From contig CAWFMT010000007.1 of assembly GCA_963817075.1 (NCBI GenBank), forward strand, positions 248,001-312,000: DNA of 64,000 bases. The letters run 5' to 3'. Numbering within the stretch: the stretch's first letter is position 1; each line of letters opens with the position of its first letter. Under the pieces are notes generated by a model. The model was not told where the DNA came from. It saw only the letters and a program-made list of their open reading frames with translations, and ran no database searches. The translations under genes were made by a program, and so were the position numbers. The DNA is from DASPKM01 sp963817075 (GTDB taxonomy: Bacteria; Bacteroidota; Bacteroidia; Chitinophagales; Chitinophagaceae). Below, one piece after another: positions 26,316-36,103 of the stretch.

Positions 26316-29300
26316 ATGAGAAAACATCTCCTTTTATTGGGGGGACTGCTGCTATTGTATTCCTCTCTTCTCGCCCAATCCCGAACTATTACCAGGAAAA
26401 ATTTCAGACGATTCCGGAGTACCTATTCCAAACGCTACTATCCTGGTTAAAGGTTCCTCAACCGGAACAACCAGTGATGGTAATGGAAGTTTCAGGTTAA
26501 CGGTTCCGACCAATGCGAAGACACTGGTGATTTCATCAGTGAACTATGCATTGAAAGAAGTTTCTATTGAAAACCAATCTGAGATCAGCATCGTGCTCAG
26601 TAAAAAGGAAGAAACCATGACAGAGGTAATTGTCACTTCCTTTGGTATGAAGAGAGACAAAAAGACCCTTGGTTATTCAACCCCAACCATCAAGGGAGAG
26701 GACCTTACGGCTGTAAGGAATTCTAATATCACCAATTCCCTGGTTGGTAAGGTAAGTGGAGTAAGGACCACAGGACCAGGTGGAAGCTTTACCGGGTCAG
26801 CAGTCCTCATCAGGGGCTTTACATCTATGACCGGCGGCAGCCAGCCACTATATGTTGTTGATGGAATTCCAATTGACAATAGTGGTGGTGGAGCGGCTCT
26901 TCAAACGGGAACTACTTCTTCAAACAGAGTTGTAGATATTAATCCTGATGATATTGAATCAATGACTGTATTAAAGGGAGCTGCTGCTACTTCTTCATAC
27001 GGTTCAAGAGGTGCCGGCGGTGTGATCCTTATCACAACCAAGAGAGGCAGAAAGGGAATGAAGAATGCTATTGAAGTCAATAGTTCCTATAATATCGTTC
27101 AGGCAAACCGGATCCCTGAATTTCAAAATGAATATGGCCAGGGTGTATCAGTTGCAGGTACCGGCGGCGCGCGTGTTGCCAGTCTTATACTGAATTCTTC
27201 TTCCTCATGGGGACCAAGAATCGCTGGCCAACCCTATACTGACTTCTATGGAAAGTCCACTACACTTCAGGCATATCCGAACAATGTAAAGGATTTGTTC
27301 GAGACAGGTTTTGGTGTTCAGAATACTATTAGTTTCAGAGGAGGTTCAGATAAAACAGATTATAGAGTTGCCTATGGTAATACCCAGGAGACTTATGTAA
27401 TTCGTGGGAACAGGCTCAGAAAAAATAATCTGACACTCAACGTGAACTCCGATGTCACATCTAAGCTTACAATCGGAACTTCTATCATATTCAATAATAC
27501 AGGTTCCAGAAGAACTCAGCAAGGAAACCAATTGTCAAACCCTGTATTCAGATCATACTTCATTCCCAGAAGTTATGACCTCACAGGTTCTCCTTATTAT
27601 GATGCTGCAGGTAACCAATCTTTTTATGGTGGTGAGGACAATCCTTACTGGAGCATCGACAATGTGCGTTATGACGATGAGGTAAACCGTGTATTTGGAA
27701 ACGTAAACCTTAAATACAAATTCACAAGTTGGCTAGACGCTGATTTGAAAGTTGGAACTGATTTCTATTCTTTCAGATCACATGGCTTTGATGAAATAGG
27801 AATTCGCGGAGGTGGTAATACCAACTCAGGTGGTGTTGGCGGTGTGACTGAAACAAGAAACACGCTACGAAACCTTGGATCTTATTTTACTCTTAATATG
27901 AACAAACGTTTCGGATCATTTGGAGTAACTGCTACAGTGGGAAATGAAATGATCGATAATAACAGCTATACCGCAACTGTAACAGGAATTACCCTGAACG
28001 TGAAGGGATTTGACCAGATGAAAAATGCCACCACTTTTACTCCAACATTTGGAAGTAGCAGGCAAAGGATCATCGGATTATTTGCTGACGTAGCAGTTGA
28101 TTTCAATACCTGGCTTACATTGAATGTGAAGGCCAGAAATGACTGGGCTTCTACCCTACCTGCAGCAAACAGATCAATCTTTTATCCTGGCGCGGCATTG
28201 AGTGCAGTTCTTACTGACGCGATACCGTCACTCAAGACTGACTTCGTGAATATGCTGAAGCTAAGGGCTAACTGGGGTAAGGTTGGTCGCGGACCTGGCC
28301 CATATAATACGGATAATTACGCAATTCAGGGCGCGCCAGGAGATGGATTTGGGCCTGTCGTGAGATATCCATTTAATAACCTCCTTGGTTATACGATCAG
28401 CAACGGAGCTGGTAACCCTGAATTAAAACCTGAGTTCACAACAGAATGGGAAATCGGTACAGAAATAAATCTCTGGAATAACAGGATCATGATTGATGCC
28501 GGTTACTATCAGAGAAAGTTGACAGAAGGTTTATTCCCGGTTCCATATTCTGCTTCTTCAGGAATTACTTCAGTTTTCAGGAATGCAGGTGAAATTGATA
28601 CAAAGGGAGTTGAACTTGGGTTGACCATTGTTCCTGTAAAATTGACCGATTTCACATGGAGTATATCTGCAAACTACACCCAATTCAAATCAAAGGTTAC
28701 CAAGCTTGCTCCTGGTGTATCAGTGATCACCCTGGCAGGATTTGTAACACCTAATATCCGCCACGTACAAGGGGAAGAATTTGGTGTGATCTATGGTAAT
28801 AAATATCAGACTGATGCTCAAGGCAGGCTGTTGTTGAATGCAACTACCGGACTTCCATTGCCAACACAGGATGTGTTCAAGATCGGAAATCCAAATCCGA
28901 AGTTCACAATGGGTATTACCAATACTTTGAGCTTTAAAGGATTTGTATTTGATGTATTGCTCGATATCCGTGAAGGTGGTGATATCTATTCCAGGAACAT
29001 AGCTGATTTAAGAAGAAATGGAGTAGTTATTGAAACTGCGGAATTGCCAAGACTTGACAAAGACAATATCACTTATTTGAAGAATTATCAGTTTGTTGGC
29101 GTGGATGTAAACGGAGCAGGAGTCAATGTTCCAATTACAGCAGAACAATACTGGGGCAATACTGGCAAATATGTTGCAGCTGAAGGTTATATAGTCAGCA
29201 CCTCCTGGGTAAGGATTCGTGAGGCCAATCTCTCCTACAGAATACCAGCGAACATTACAAGCAGGACTCCATTTGGAGCTATAGAGCTGGGCATCTTTGG

Positions 29301-29445
29301 AAGGAATCTTTTCATATGGTCGCCTGACTACCCACACCTTGATCCAGAACAGAATGTTCTTGGCTCTAGCAATTTTGCCGGATTGGAGTTTAATGCAAGT
29401 CCGTCAACTCGTACACTTGGGGTTAACCTTCGACTGACATTTTAA
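26316..29445 (+). CDS. SusC/RagA-family TonB-linked outer membrane protein (pair 1), frameshifted near its start
   Basis: Outer-membrane TonB-dependent importer of about 1042 residues. ATG at 26316 gives a signal peptide (MRKHLLLLGGLLLLYSSLLA), followed after an apparent one-base insertion near 26392 by the carboxypeptidase-like domain (SGVPIPNATILVKGSS, TSDGNGSF). Reading without repair loses these parts and starts at 26527. Then comes the plug with VRNSNITNSLVGKVSGVR, YVVDGIPIDN and SRGAGGVILITTKRG, and a 22-strand barrel ending RTLGVNLRLTF. It forms a lidded transporter with the SusD protein encoded 23 nt downstream. Substrate unknown, because no glycosidase or peptidase is adjacent. Confidence 0.9.
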
Positions 29446-29468
29446 TCATACACATCAAAACAAGAAGT

Positions 29469-30974
29469 ATGAAACAATCGATCAAAATAATTTTATTTCT
29501 ATTGCTGGCGGGTTCTTTCTCGTCCTGCAAAAAATACCTCAACATCAACCAGGACCCGGATAACATTCTGGAAGACCAGGTTCCAATTGGATTGTTGTGG
29601 ACCAACGTTACTACAGCAACAGGGTTTTCAGGTGGCAGTGATCTTATGAGATATGGAGCACTTGTTACTCAGCAACTTTCAGGACAGACAACGGGCGGTG
29701 AAACGCAAACACAGGCCTTTGAGAAATACCTGATCCAGTCTGCCGATGTAAACAATCTCTGGGTATTTCTGAATGCTACTCACCTGAATGATATTGAGGT
29801 GATCATTCGCAGAGCTACCGAAACAGGTTCCCCACATTATTCCGGTGTGGCAAAAATGATGAAGGCATATATCTACCAGTTGATGGTGGATGCCTGGGGA
29901 AATGTTCCGTTTTCCGAAGCCCAGCAAACAACTGCAAACCTTTTTCCAAAATATGATGATGGTGCGCAGGTTTACAAGGATATCATCAGGCTCCTGGATG
30001 AAGGTATCGCGGAGGTGAACAGTGCTACCTCAGCCCTGTCTCCCGGCGCAAATTCAACTATATATACCGGAGCTTTTGCTACAAGGAAGGCTAACTGGAT
30101 AAAATTTGCGAATACGCTTAAGCTCAGAGTTTATCTTCATTATTCTAAACTAGACAAGCCATTCCTGGTTAGCCAAATGACAGCTCTGGTGAATAGCAGT
30201 GCAACTTTCATGGCAAGTAATGCAGATAATTTTGAAACACCTTTCTTTAATGCGGCCAACCGTCAGAATGCAATTCATCAGTTTGAACTTAATCGTACTA
30301 ATTATCTCTTCCCAAATAAGTTCATGGTGGACATGATGAATACCAAGGTTGATCCAAGAAGACCATTTTATTTCACGCAATTTCCTGCAGGTTCTGGTCT
30401 TTATGCAGGGGCAAAAGCAGCAGATCCGGTTTCTCAGAAATATTCACGCATTCATACCTATCTCAGGGGAGCCACCCTTACTGTTGGAGCAGCAAGAGCA
30501 GATGGTTCATATGATCCAACCGGTACAAATTCAATCACCTATGCAGGTGACGCACCAAGCAGGATGCTGACATTTGCTGAATATAATTTCATTCGCGCGG
30601 AAGCAGCATTGTATGGAGTGCCCGGTGATGCACAAACTTTCTACCAGGAAGGTATTCGTGCATCAATGCAGAATGCTGGGGTAGCTGCGGGAGACATCAC
30701 TACCTATCTTGCGGCAAATGGAACTTTGACAGGGACCACTGAGGATAAATTGAAAAAGATCATTGAAGAAAAGTATATAGCCTCCTATGGGGTTGTTTTA
30801 GAACAGTGGACTGACTGGAGAAGAACTGGATATCCAGCTATTTCTCTGGTTTCTAATGCTATACTTACTGGAATTCCAAGATCTCTTCCTTATGCTCAAA
30901 GCGAAATAGATCTAAATCCTAACGCTCCCAAGCAAAAAACAAATATTCTGGAAAGAGTATTCTGGGACAAGTAG
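29469..30974 (+). CDS. SusD/RagB-family nutrient-binding lipoprotein (pair 1)
   Basis: Surface lipoprotein lid of the upstream SusC. It has 501 residues and a signal peptide ending SSCKK with the lipidated Cys near residue 20. The sequence after it, YLNINQDPDNI, is typical of the SusD-like_2 subgroup. TPR-type helices are seen in ANLFPKYDDGAQVYKDIIRL and LKLRVYLHYSKL, and the C-terminal EYNFIRAEAALYG, KIIEEKYIASYG and WTDWRRTGYP are classic. It ends just before a strong terminator, so the pair is a separate transcription unit from pair 2. Confidence 0.94.
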   Translation: MKQSIKIILFLLLAGSFSSCKKYLNINQDPDNILEDQVPIGLLWTNVTTATGFSGGSDLMRYGALVTQQLSGQTTGGETQTQAFEKYLIQSADVNNLWVFLNATHLNDIEVIIRRATETGSPHYSGVAKMMKAYIYQLMVDAWGNVPFSEAQQTTANLFPKYDDGAQVYKDIIRLLDEGIAEVNSATSALSPGANSTIYTGAFATRKANWIKFANTLKLRVYLHYSKLDKPFLVSQMTALVNSSATFMASNADNFETPFFNAANRQNAIHQFELNRTNYLFPNKFMVDMMNTKVDPRRPFYFTQFPAGSGLYAGAKAADPVSQKYSRIHTYLRGATLTVGAARADGSYDPTGTNSITYAGDAPSRMLTFAEYNFIRAEAALYGVPGDAQTFYQEGIRASMQNAGVAAGDITTYLAANGTLTGTTEDKLKKIIEEKYIASYGVVLEQWTDWRRTGYPAISLVSNAILTGIPRSLPYAQSEIDLNPNAPKQKTNILERVFWDK

Positions 30975-30997
30975 TTCTTATATGTACTCGCTAGTAG

Positions 30998-31029
30998 ACG
31001 GCCCGCCAAATGGTGGGCCGTTCTTTTTA
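30998..31029 (+). terminator. Rho-independent terminator after susCD pair 1
   Basis: Arms acggcccgcc and ggtgggccgt pair around the loop aaat (one G-T wobble), followed at once by tctttttac. It lies 24 nt after the SusD stop. Confidence 0.88.
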
Positions 31030-31163
31030 CACGAATTACTCGAATTAGGAACGAATTAAGGCGAATTGCACTGAGTCTATTTAAATTAGATTTCTGACCG
31101 GAGCTGGCTAAAAAAAAGGCAAAAAAAAGCTCATAATTCGAGTAATTAAATAAAATTCGTGTA
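31028..31163. repeat. Inverted repeat of aattcg-type units between the two susCD pairs
   Basis: The left arm at 31028-31047 (tacacgaattactcgaatta) is matched by a right arm at 31134-31163 that is its complement with about 10 extra bases in the middle. Between the arms more cgaatt units occur (aacgaattaag, gcgaattgc). No coding sequence. It lies upstream of the second susC and downstream of a terminator. Confidence 0.6.
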
Positions 31164-31252
31164 ATAATGTTTGGTATTTCCGGTCTACGCAGCATGCTCA
31201 AGACCCGGATTGTCTAACGTTTTTTTAGAAGTCACACTAAAGCTAACAACGC

Positions 31253-34200
31253 ATGAGAAAAGTTCTACTCCTGTGGGTATGTTGTTTATTCACATGCCTG
31301 CAACTCTTCGCACAATCCAAATCAATTAAGGGTGTAGTTAAAGATGAAAAGGACCAATCGGTTCCTAATGCAACTATCCTGGTCAAAGGCACCACGATAG
31401 GAACAAGCACAAAGGACGATGGTAGTTTTTCATTTGTAATACCCGGCACCGCAAGAGTGCTTGTGATCTCCGCGGTTGGAATGGTTCAGATGGAAATCAA
31501 TATTGGCAACAGAACTGAGTTTGCCATTCAGTTGAAATCCGTTGACAGATCACTTGAAGAAGTGGTAGTTGTTGCGTATGGAACTATGAAGAAAGAAGCA
31601 TTGACTGGTTCTGTAGGAACCATCAAGGCCGATCAAATTCAGAGACGTCCAATCGCAAACATAACCGGTGCAATTGAAGGTGCAGTACCAGGTGTTGTAA
31701 CTACAACAGCAAATGGACAACCGGGTTCCGGGCTTTCCATTCGTGTAAGAGGATTCGGTTCTATAAACGCATCTTCAGAACCACTTCTGGTTGTAGATGG
31801 TATGCCATATGTCGGAGGAACTTCTAATATCAATCCTGACGATGTAGAAAGCATCACAGTATTGAAGGATGCTTCTGCGAGTGCGCTCTATGGTTCCCGC
31901 GCGGGCAATGGTGTGTTGATCATTACAACCAAGAAGGGACAGAAAGGAAGAAATAGTATTTCCGTGAGAGCCATGCAGGGAGTAGCCACAAGAGGCCTTG
32001 CTGAATATGAAAATATCGATGCGTTTCAATACTATCCCATCATGTGGGAAGCATACAGGAATAGCCTTGTCTACCCTGTGAGTGGAACTGCAATTCCAAT
32101 CGATACCGCTAATAGGCTTGCGACAGGATTGTACGCTCGCAATGGTGCAGGATTGCAGGTATATCAGACAAGAACCTTCTCCGATATAAGTCAAATACTT
32201 GGATATAATCCTTTCAATGTTGCCAGGACTACCATCGTGGGTGTTGATGGCAAATTGAATCCTAATGCGCAATTAATCTACGGTGATGATCTTGACTGGA
32301 CAAAGGAGCTAATGACAAATCGCATGAGGAAAGATTACAGCATCAACTTCAATGGTGGGGCTGATAAATCAGACTATTTCTTTTCTCTGGGATATGTTGA
32401 TGAAGGAGGGTATACATTGAATACCGATTTTGAAAGATATTCTGCAAGATTGAACGTAAATGTTCAACCAAGAGAATGGCTTAAAACCGGGCTTAATATT
32501 TCCGGAAACTATACACTTTCCAATACGGCCAGAGATGCTGGTAGCACAAATTTTGTGAATCCATTTTTCTTCTCCCGGAACGTTGGCCCAATCTACCCGG
32601 TATATGCTCACGATATGACTACGGGAGCCTATTTACTTGATGGTACGGGACAGAGATTTTGGGACCTTGGAAATATGGGAGGATCTCTGGGTGTACCTAG
32701 CAGACCAAGTGGTGGATTTGCCGGAAGACACGCATTGGGAGAAACAACTTTGAACGAACAGATATTCAGAAGAACAGTAGTTAGTGCAAGAAATTATGTA
32801 GATATCACCTTCCTGAAAAATTTCAAATTCACAAATAATCTTGCTGTTGATTTTCAGAATCAGGCCGACAATTCTTATGAAAATACAGTTGTGGGTGATG
32901 GTGCTCCGGGAGGAAGAAGCAGAAGAGCAGCAGCATCATCAACCGGGTTCCTTGCAAGTCAATTATTGACCTATGGAAGAACATTAGGAAGTCATCGTTT
33001 TGATGCATTAGTGGGTCACGAAAGTTTCAACAATCTGGAAACAGACGTGAATGGTTTCAAACAAGGTCAATCACTTTCAGGAAATACAGAACTGGGAAAT
33101 TTTACAACGATAAACTCAGTAGGTTCTTCTCAGGACAAGTATAGAATTGAAAGTTATCTCTCCAGATTGAGTTATGATTACGATGGAAGATATTTCGCTT
33201 CTGCAAGTATAAGAACTGATGGAAACTCACGATTTGCAGAAAAATCCAGGTGGGGTACTTTCTGGTCAGTAGGTGCTGGCTGGAGACTGGACCGCGAAAA
33301 ATTCATGGGCAAAATTGGCTGGATAGATATGCTGAAACTAAGGGGATCTTATGGTGTGGTTGGAGTTGCTGACGGAATCGGCTTCTATGCATATCAGGGA
33401 TTGTATGTTTTCGCGAATAATGCAAATGAACCAGGCATTGTGCAGAGCCAGACGGCCTTCCTCAATGAAGATCTGACCTGGGAAGTGAACACGCAATCTG
33501 ATGTTGGAATTGATTTCGCTTTATTCAAAAACAGGATCAGTGGTTCGATTGAATACTTCAACCGTGTTTCCAGTGATCTGTTATTCGCAGTTCCGCAGCC
33601 TCTTTCAAGCGGTGCGCTAACTATCAACCAGAACACAGCTACGATGTATAATCGCGGTATTGAAGTTCAACTAAGCGCTGATGTAGTAAGGACAAAGAAC
33701 GTAATCTGGAATAATACATTCAATGTATCAACCCTTACAAATAAGATAACAAAGATGCCAGATGCGGTTCCTGAATTTGTGACGGGAACAAAGAAATATT
33801 CTAAGGGCTCGTCTGTTTTCGATTACTGGCTTCGCTCTTATTATGGAGTTGATCCCTCAGATGGTTCTGCTTTATATTGGAGTGCTAACAATAGCACAAC
33901 AGCTAACAGAAGGGTTATCACAAACAAGAGCGGCGGAACCGATACTGTGACAACAAATTCAAACAACGCGTTGATCGAGTATCATAGTTCAACTATTCCT
34001 GACCTGTACGGAAGCTTTTCAACTTCAATAACCTTTAAACAGGTTACTGTAAGTGCTTTATTCACATTCCAGGTGGGAGGTAAAACTTATGATGGACTTT
34101 ATCAGTCACTAATGAGCCAGGGAAATTATGGTGGCGCATTGCATAAGGATATTCTCAACAGGTGGCAGAAACCAGGTGATGTAACCGATGTTCCAAGAGT

Positions 34201-34480
34201 AGACGCAGGAAGGGCAACAGATTTCAACGCTCAATCTTCAAGATGGCTAGTTGATGCGTCATATTTGAACATCAGAAGTCTGAGTGTTGTTTACACCTTA
34301 CCACCCGCAGTACTATCGAAATTTAAACTGTCAAATACACAATTCTTCGTATCTGCAGAAAATCTCGCATTCGTATCAAAGAGAAAAGGCATGAACAACC
34401 AACAGGCTTTCTCAGGTGTTACTTCAAATGCATACCCACCTGCAAAAATAATTTCTGCAGGCCTTACTCTAAATCTTTAA
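31253..34480 (+). CDS. SusC/RagA-family TonB-linked outer membrane protein (pair 2)
   Basis: Importer of 1075 residues, intact. The signal peptide ends at CLQLFAQS. Residues about 24-110 form the carboxypeptidase-like domain (SIKGVVKDEKDQSVPNATIL). After EEVVVVAYGTMKKEALTGSV comes the plug: VPGVVTTTANGQPGSG, LLVVDGMPYVGG, NPDDVESITVLKDASASALY and GSRAGNGVLIITTKKG. The barrel ends PAKIISAGLTLNL. Its plug follows the canonical SusC wording more closely than that of pair 1, so the two are diverged paralogues. The partner SusD starts 10 nt downstream. Confidence 0.95.
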   Translation: MRKVLLLWVCCLFTCLQLFAQSKSIKGVVKDEKDQSVPNATILVKGTTIGTSTKDDGSFSFVIPGTARVLVISAVGMVQMEINIGNRTEFAIQLKSVDRSLEEVVVVAYGTMKKEALTGSVGTIKADQIQRRPIANITGAIEGAVPGVVTTTANGQPGSGLSIRVRGFGSINASSEPLLVVDGMPYVGGTSNINPDDVESITVLKDASASALYGSRAGNGVLIITTKKGQKGRNSISVRAMQGVATRGLAEYENIDAFQYYPIMWEAYRNSLVYPVSGTAIPIDTANRLATGLYARNGAGLQVYQTRTFSDISQILGYNPFNVARTTIVGVDGKLNPNAQLIYGDDLDWTKELMTNRMRKDYSINFNGGADKSDYFFSLGYVDEGGYTLNTDFERYSARLNVNVQPREWLKTGLNISGNYTLSNTARDAGSTNFVNPFFFSRNVGPIYPVYAHDMTTGAYLLDGTGQRFWDLGNMGGSLGVPSRPSGGFAGRHALGETTLNEQIFRRTVVSARNYVDITFLKNFKFTNNLAVDFQNQADNSYENTVVGDGAPGGRSRRAAASSTGFLASQLLTYGRTLGSHRFDALVGHESFNNLETDVNGFKQGQSLSGNTELGNFTTINSVGSSQDKYRIESYLSRLSYDYDGRYFASASIRTDGNSRFAEKSRWGTFWSVGAGWRLDREKFMGKIGWIDMLKLRGSYGVVGVADGIGFYAYQGLYVFANNANEPGIVQSQTAFLNEDLTWEVNTQSDVGIDFALFKNRISGSIEYFNRVSSDLLFAVPQPLSSGALTINQNTATMYNRGIEVQLSADVVRTKNVIWNNTFNVSTLTNKITKMPDAVPEFVTGTKKYSKGSSVFDYWLRSYYGVDPSDGSALYWSANNSTTANRRVITNKSGGTDTVTTNSNNALIEYHSSTIPDLYGSFSTSITFKQVTVSALFTFQVGGKTYDGLYQSLMSQGNYGGALHKDILNRWQKPGDVTDVPRVDAGRATDFNAQSSRWLVDASYLNIRSLSVVYTLPPAVLSKFKLSNTQFFVSAENLAFVSKRKGMNNQQAFSGVTSNAYPPAKIISAGLTLNL

Positions 34481-34490
34481 ACTTTTAGAA

Positions 34491-35981
34491 ATGAGAAGCT
34501 ATAAATATATAATTGCGTCAGTGTCCTTCACCATTTTACTAATGGGGACGGCATGTAAAAAAGAATTTTTGGAAACCTTTCCCACCACTGCAGTTTCTGC
34601 AGACGAAGCTGTAGCATCAACTAAGAATGGGTATGCAGCTTTGAACGGGATTCACAGGATCATGTATGTTCAATATGATCAGCAAGGTGAAGCTGGAGAG
34701 GGTTCGAACAATATTTTCAGAGATCTGATGGGAGAAGATATCGTTTATCCTTTGTCAAATGGAAGCACTGGCCTTATTGGCTGGATGCAGTGGACCACTC
34801 CAAGAAGTGTAAGCAGTGTAGACCTTCGGTATGTTTATCGTTATTACTACCGCATCATTGCCAATGCAAATATTCTGATTGCGGGAATCGACAACGCTGA
34901 GGGTCCTGATGCTGACAAGAAGATCATCAAAGGACAAGCATTGGCATACAGAGCCTGGGCGCATTTTCAACTCGTTCAAATGTGGGGGAAAAGGTATGAT
35001 GCAGCTACAAAGCCAAACACTCAACTTGGTGTTCCGCTTTTGTTAGAAAATACTCTTGAAGGGCAACCAAGAGCTTCTGTTGAAGATGTATATACGCAGA
35101 TCAATAAAGACCTTGATGATGCATTGGGAATGCTGGCTGGTTACACACGAACTGGATCAGCAGCTAAATCAAATTTGAATGTGAATGTTGTAAGGGGAAT
35201 TAAGGCAAGAGTAGCAATGAATCAACAAGATTGGGAAACTGCTGCAGTAAACGCAGCCGCTGCGAGAGCCGGATATCCTCTAATGACTAATTCGGAATAT
35301 CTCTCGGGGTTTAATAATATTACTAACCAGGAATGGATCTGGGGTAGTCGTCAGATTGATGATCATAACACTTTCTTCTATTCATATTTTGCTTACATCT
35401 CTGCTAATTTCAATTCAACAGTTCTCAGAACACAGCCAAGGGCAATTAATGCAAATCTTTGGAATGCAATTCCGGCCACAGACATAAGAAAGCAATGTTG
35501 GGACCTCACCGGTGCAACAGTTCCAATTCCACCGGGCGGTGCGAGAGTGCCTTATCAGAATAAAAAATTCCTCGCAAAGAGCGATGCATTAAGTGTAGGG
35601 GATGTTCCGTATATGCGCGCCGCTGAAATGTACCTGATAGAAGCTGAAGCAAGAGCAAGGCAAGGTCAAAGCGCTGCTTCACAAACAGCTCTATTTAATC
35701 TTGTGAAAAACAGGAATGCAAGCTATGTTCAATCAACCAATACTGGTCAGGCCCTGATAGACGAGATCATGTTTCATAGAAGAGTTGAACTCTGGGGTGA
35801 AGGATTCAGGTACACTGATCTGAAACGCCTGAATTTACCATTGAACAGAAACGGAATTCCAAATCATATCGCTTCCTTGATAAGGATATTTGATGTTCCT
35901 GCTGGTGATAAACAATGGGAATTTGTTTTCCCGCAGGATGAACTTGATACGAACAAAAAAGTTGTGCAGAATCCGTTGTGA
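34491..35981 (+). CDS. RagB/SusD-family nutrient-binding lipoprotein (pair 2)
   Basis: Surface lid protein of 496 residues for the second SusC. Signal peptide with lipobox MGTACKKEFLET (Cys near residue 22). TPR helices include ALAYRAWAHFQLVQMWGKRY, typical of the main RagB/SusD family, unlike pair 1 which belongs to the SusD-like_2 type. The C-terminal DEIMFHRRVELWGEGFRYTD then LKRLNLP is diagnostic. It ends with DELDTNKKVVQNPL, the usual final motif. Same operon as the upstream susC. Substrate not deducible. Confidence 0.95.
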   Translation: MRSYKYIIASVSFTILLMGTACKKEFLETFPTTAVSADEAVASTKNGYAALNGIHRIMYVQYDQQGEAGEGSNNIFRDLMGEDIVYPLSNGSTGLIGWMQWTTPRSVSSVDLRYVYRYYYRIIANANILIAGIDNAEGPDADKKIIKGQALAYRAWAHFQLVQMWGKRYDAATKPNTQLGVPLLLENTLEGQPRASVEDVYTQINKDLDDALGMLAGYTRTGSAAKSNLNVNVVRGIKARVAMNQQDWETAAVNAAAARAGYPLMTNSEYLSGFNNITNQEWIWGSRQIDDHNTFFYSYFAYISANFNSTVLRTQPRAINANLWNAIPATDIRKQCWDLTGATVPIPPGGARVPYQNKKFLAKSDALSVGDVPYMRAAEMYLIEAEARARQGQSAASQTALFNLVKNRNASYVQSTNTGQALIDEIMFHRRVELWGEGFRYTDLKRLNLPLNRNGIPNHIASLIRIFDVPAGDKQWEFVFPQDELDTNKKVVQNPL

Positions 35982-35991
35982 GGATGAAGAG

Positions 35992-36068
35992 GTTTGAATG
36001 TTTGATTGTTTGAATGTTGTTTTCGCAAAGTTCCTGGCGTACCCTTGCGCCTTTGTTTTTTTGCTGTA
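35992..36068 (+). repeat. 7-nt-phased tract plus CGCAAAG-type repeat (C)
   Basis: At 35992-36018 heptads read gtttgaa, tgtttga, ttgtttg, aatgttg. Directly after it, 36018-36068 reads tttcgcaaagttcctggcgt then acccttgcgcctttg, a member of the CGCAAAG-type repeat. At 36079-36100 a complementary heptad run (aaccaat, caaactt, ttcaaac) appears. The region is the gap between convergent SusD and TlpA-like genes. Confidence 0.6.
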
Positions 36069-36103
36069 AATTTCTTTCAACCAATCAAACTTTTCAAACT
36101 TGC

